Source: Gammaproteobacteria bacterium (lineage in GTDB: Bacteria; Pseudomonadota; Gammaproteobacteria; Arenicellales; Poriferihabitantaceae). From it: 5,785 nt of DNA. The stretch spans positions 1-5,785 of the forward strand of contig JAIBDK010000163.1 of assembly GCA_024679435.1 (NCBI GenBank), in the 5' to 3' direction. A program made the translations under genes and the position numbers. Below, in pieces: positions 5,640-5,785 of the stretch (positions are counted from its first letter, which is position 1; each line of letters opens with the position of its first letter). The notes under the pieces were generated by a model. The model did not search any database. It had not been told where the DNA came from and was given only the letters and a program-made list of their open reading frames with translations.

Positions 5640-5785
5640 TCAGAAGGTGTAGACGATATTTCCGGCGAGTATTGTATGCACTACTTTTCCTTCGAGTAGT
5701 TCTCCTACAAGAGGGGAGTTTCTGCCTCGGCTTTGCATGGTTTCGCTGTCAAGCTTCCAAGTTATATCAGGATCAAATATACATA
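5640..5785 (-). CDS. Dihydroorotase (PyrC-like), C-terminal end
   Basis: Only the last 47 residues plus TGA (5640-5642) are present; the rest lies beyond the right edge. Readable landmarks are CIFDPDITW (1-9 of the fragment), SRGRNSPLVG (18-27) and LEGKVVHTILAGNIVY (30-45). Together they fit the closing beta-sandwich of class I dihydroorotases, where DP..W, the NSP motif, a G-V-T pattern and the final G..VY are characteristic. The enzyme interconverts carbamoyl-aspartate and dihydroorotate in pyrimidine synthesis. The metal-binding site is not in the window, so I cannot tell a catalytic enzyme from the inactive dihydroorotase-like partner of aspartate carbamoyltransferase found in some Gammaproteobacteria. 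Other cyclic amidohydrolases such as allantoinase and hydantoinase share this fold and remain possible. Confidence 0.72.
   Translation of the reverse strand, partial: CIFDPDITWKLDSETMQSRGRNSPLVGELLEGKVVHTILAGNIVYTF

Overview
The window (5,785 bp, moderate GC, roughly mid-40s percent by eye) looks like chromosomal DNA of a gammaproteobacterium. The serine acetyltransferase resembles E. coli CysE closely. The channel and the small membrane protein next to it resemble, from memory, a gene pair of marine and soil Gammaproteobacteria such as Marinobacter, Hahella and Cellvibrionales-type genera. Genus-level placement is inference. I saw no mobile element, phage gene, CRISPR array, tRNA or rRNA.

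All recognisable genes are on the minus strand, so transcription runs right to left. In that order they are: the C-terminal end of a dihydroorotase (5640-5785, cut by the window edge); a periplasmic DegP/DegQ/MucD-type serine protease (3933-5477); serine O-acetyltransferase cysE (2793-3677); a 127-residue integral membrane protein (2420-2803); a two-transmembrane potassium-channel-like protein with two cytosolic RCK/TrkA-N domains (670-2376); and the N-terminal 159 residues of an O-acetylhomoserine sulfhydrylase, metY (1-479).

cysE, the small membrane protein and the channel look like one operon: the first two overlap by 11 bp and the next gap is 43 bp. metY probably has its own promoter (TAGACA, 17 nt, TATTCT) and a structured leader of about 95 nt. 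The window therefore puts two sulfur-assimilation enzymes, CysE making O-acetylserine and MetY using O-acetylhomoserine plus sulfide, on either side of an ion-channel pair.

The most interesting signals are in the leaders. (1) Just upstream of the protease gene, the whole Shine-Dalgarno sequence lies in a 13-bp AU-rich hairpin with one bulged base (5484-5516), which fits an RNA thermometer or another translational switch on a stress protease. (2) The metY leader has two stem-loops, one close to the ribosome-binding site, and could be a SAM-responsive element; this is unproven. (3) cysE has no Shine-Dalgarno, but an extended -10 element lies 7 nt before its ATG, which suggests a leaderless or nearly leaderless mRNA. 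(4) The channel filter reads TIGFGE instead of TVGYGD, and the gene appears to start at TTG without a Shine-Dalgarno. No single undescribed multi-gene system is evident; the rest of the content is ordinary housekeeping.
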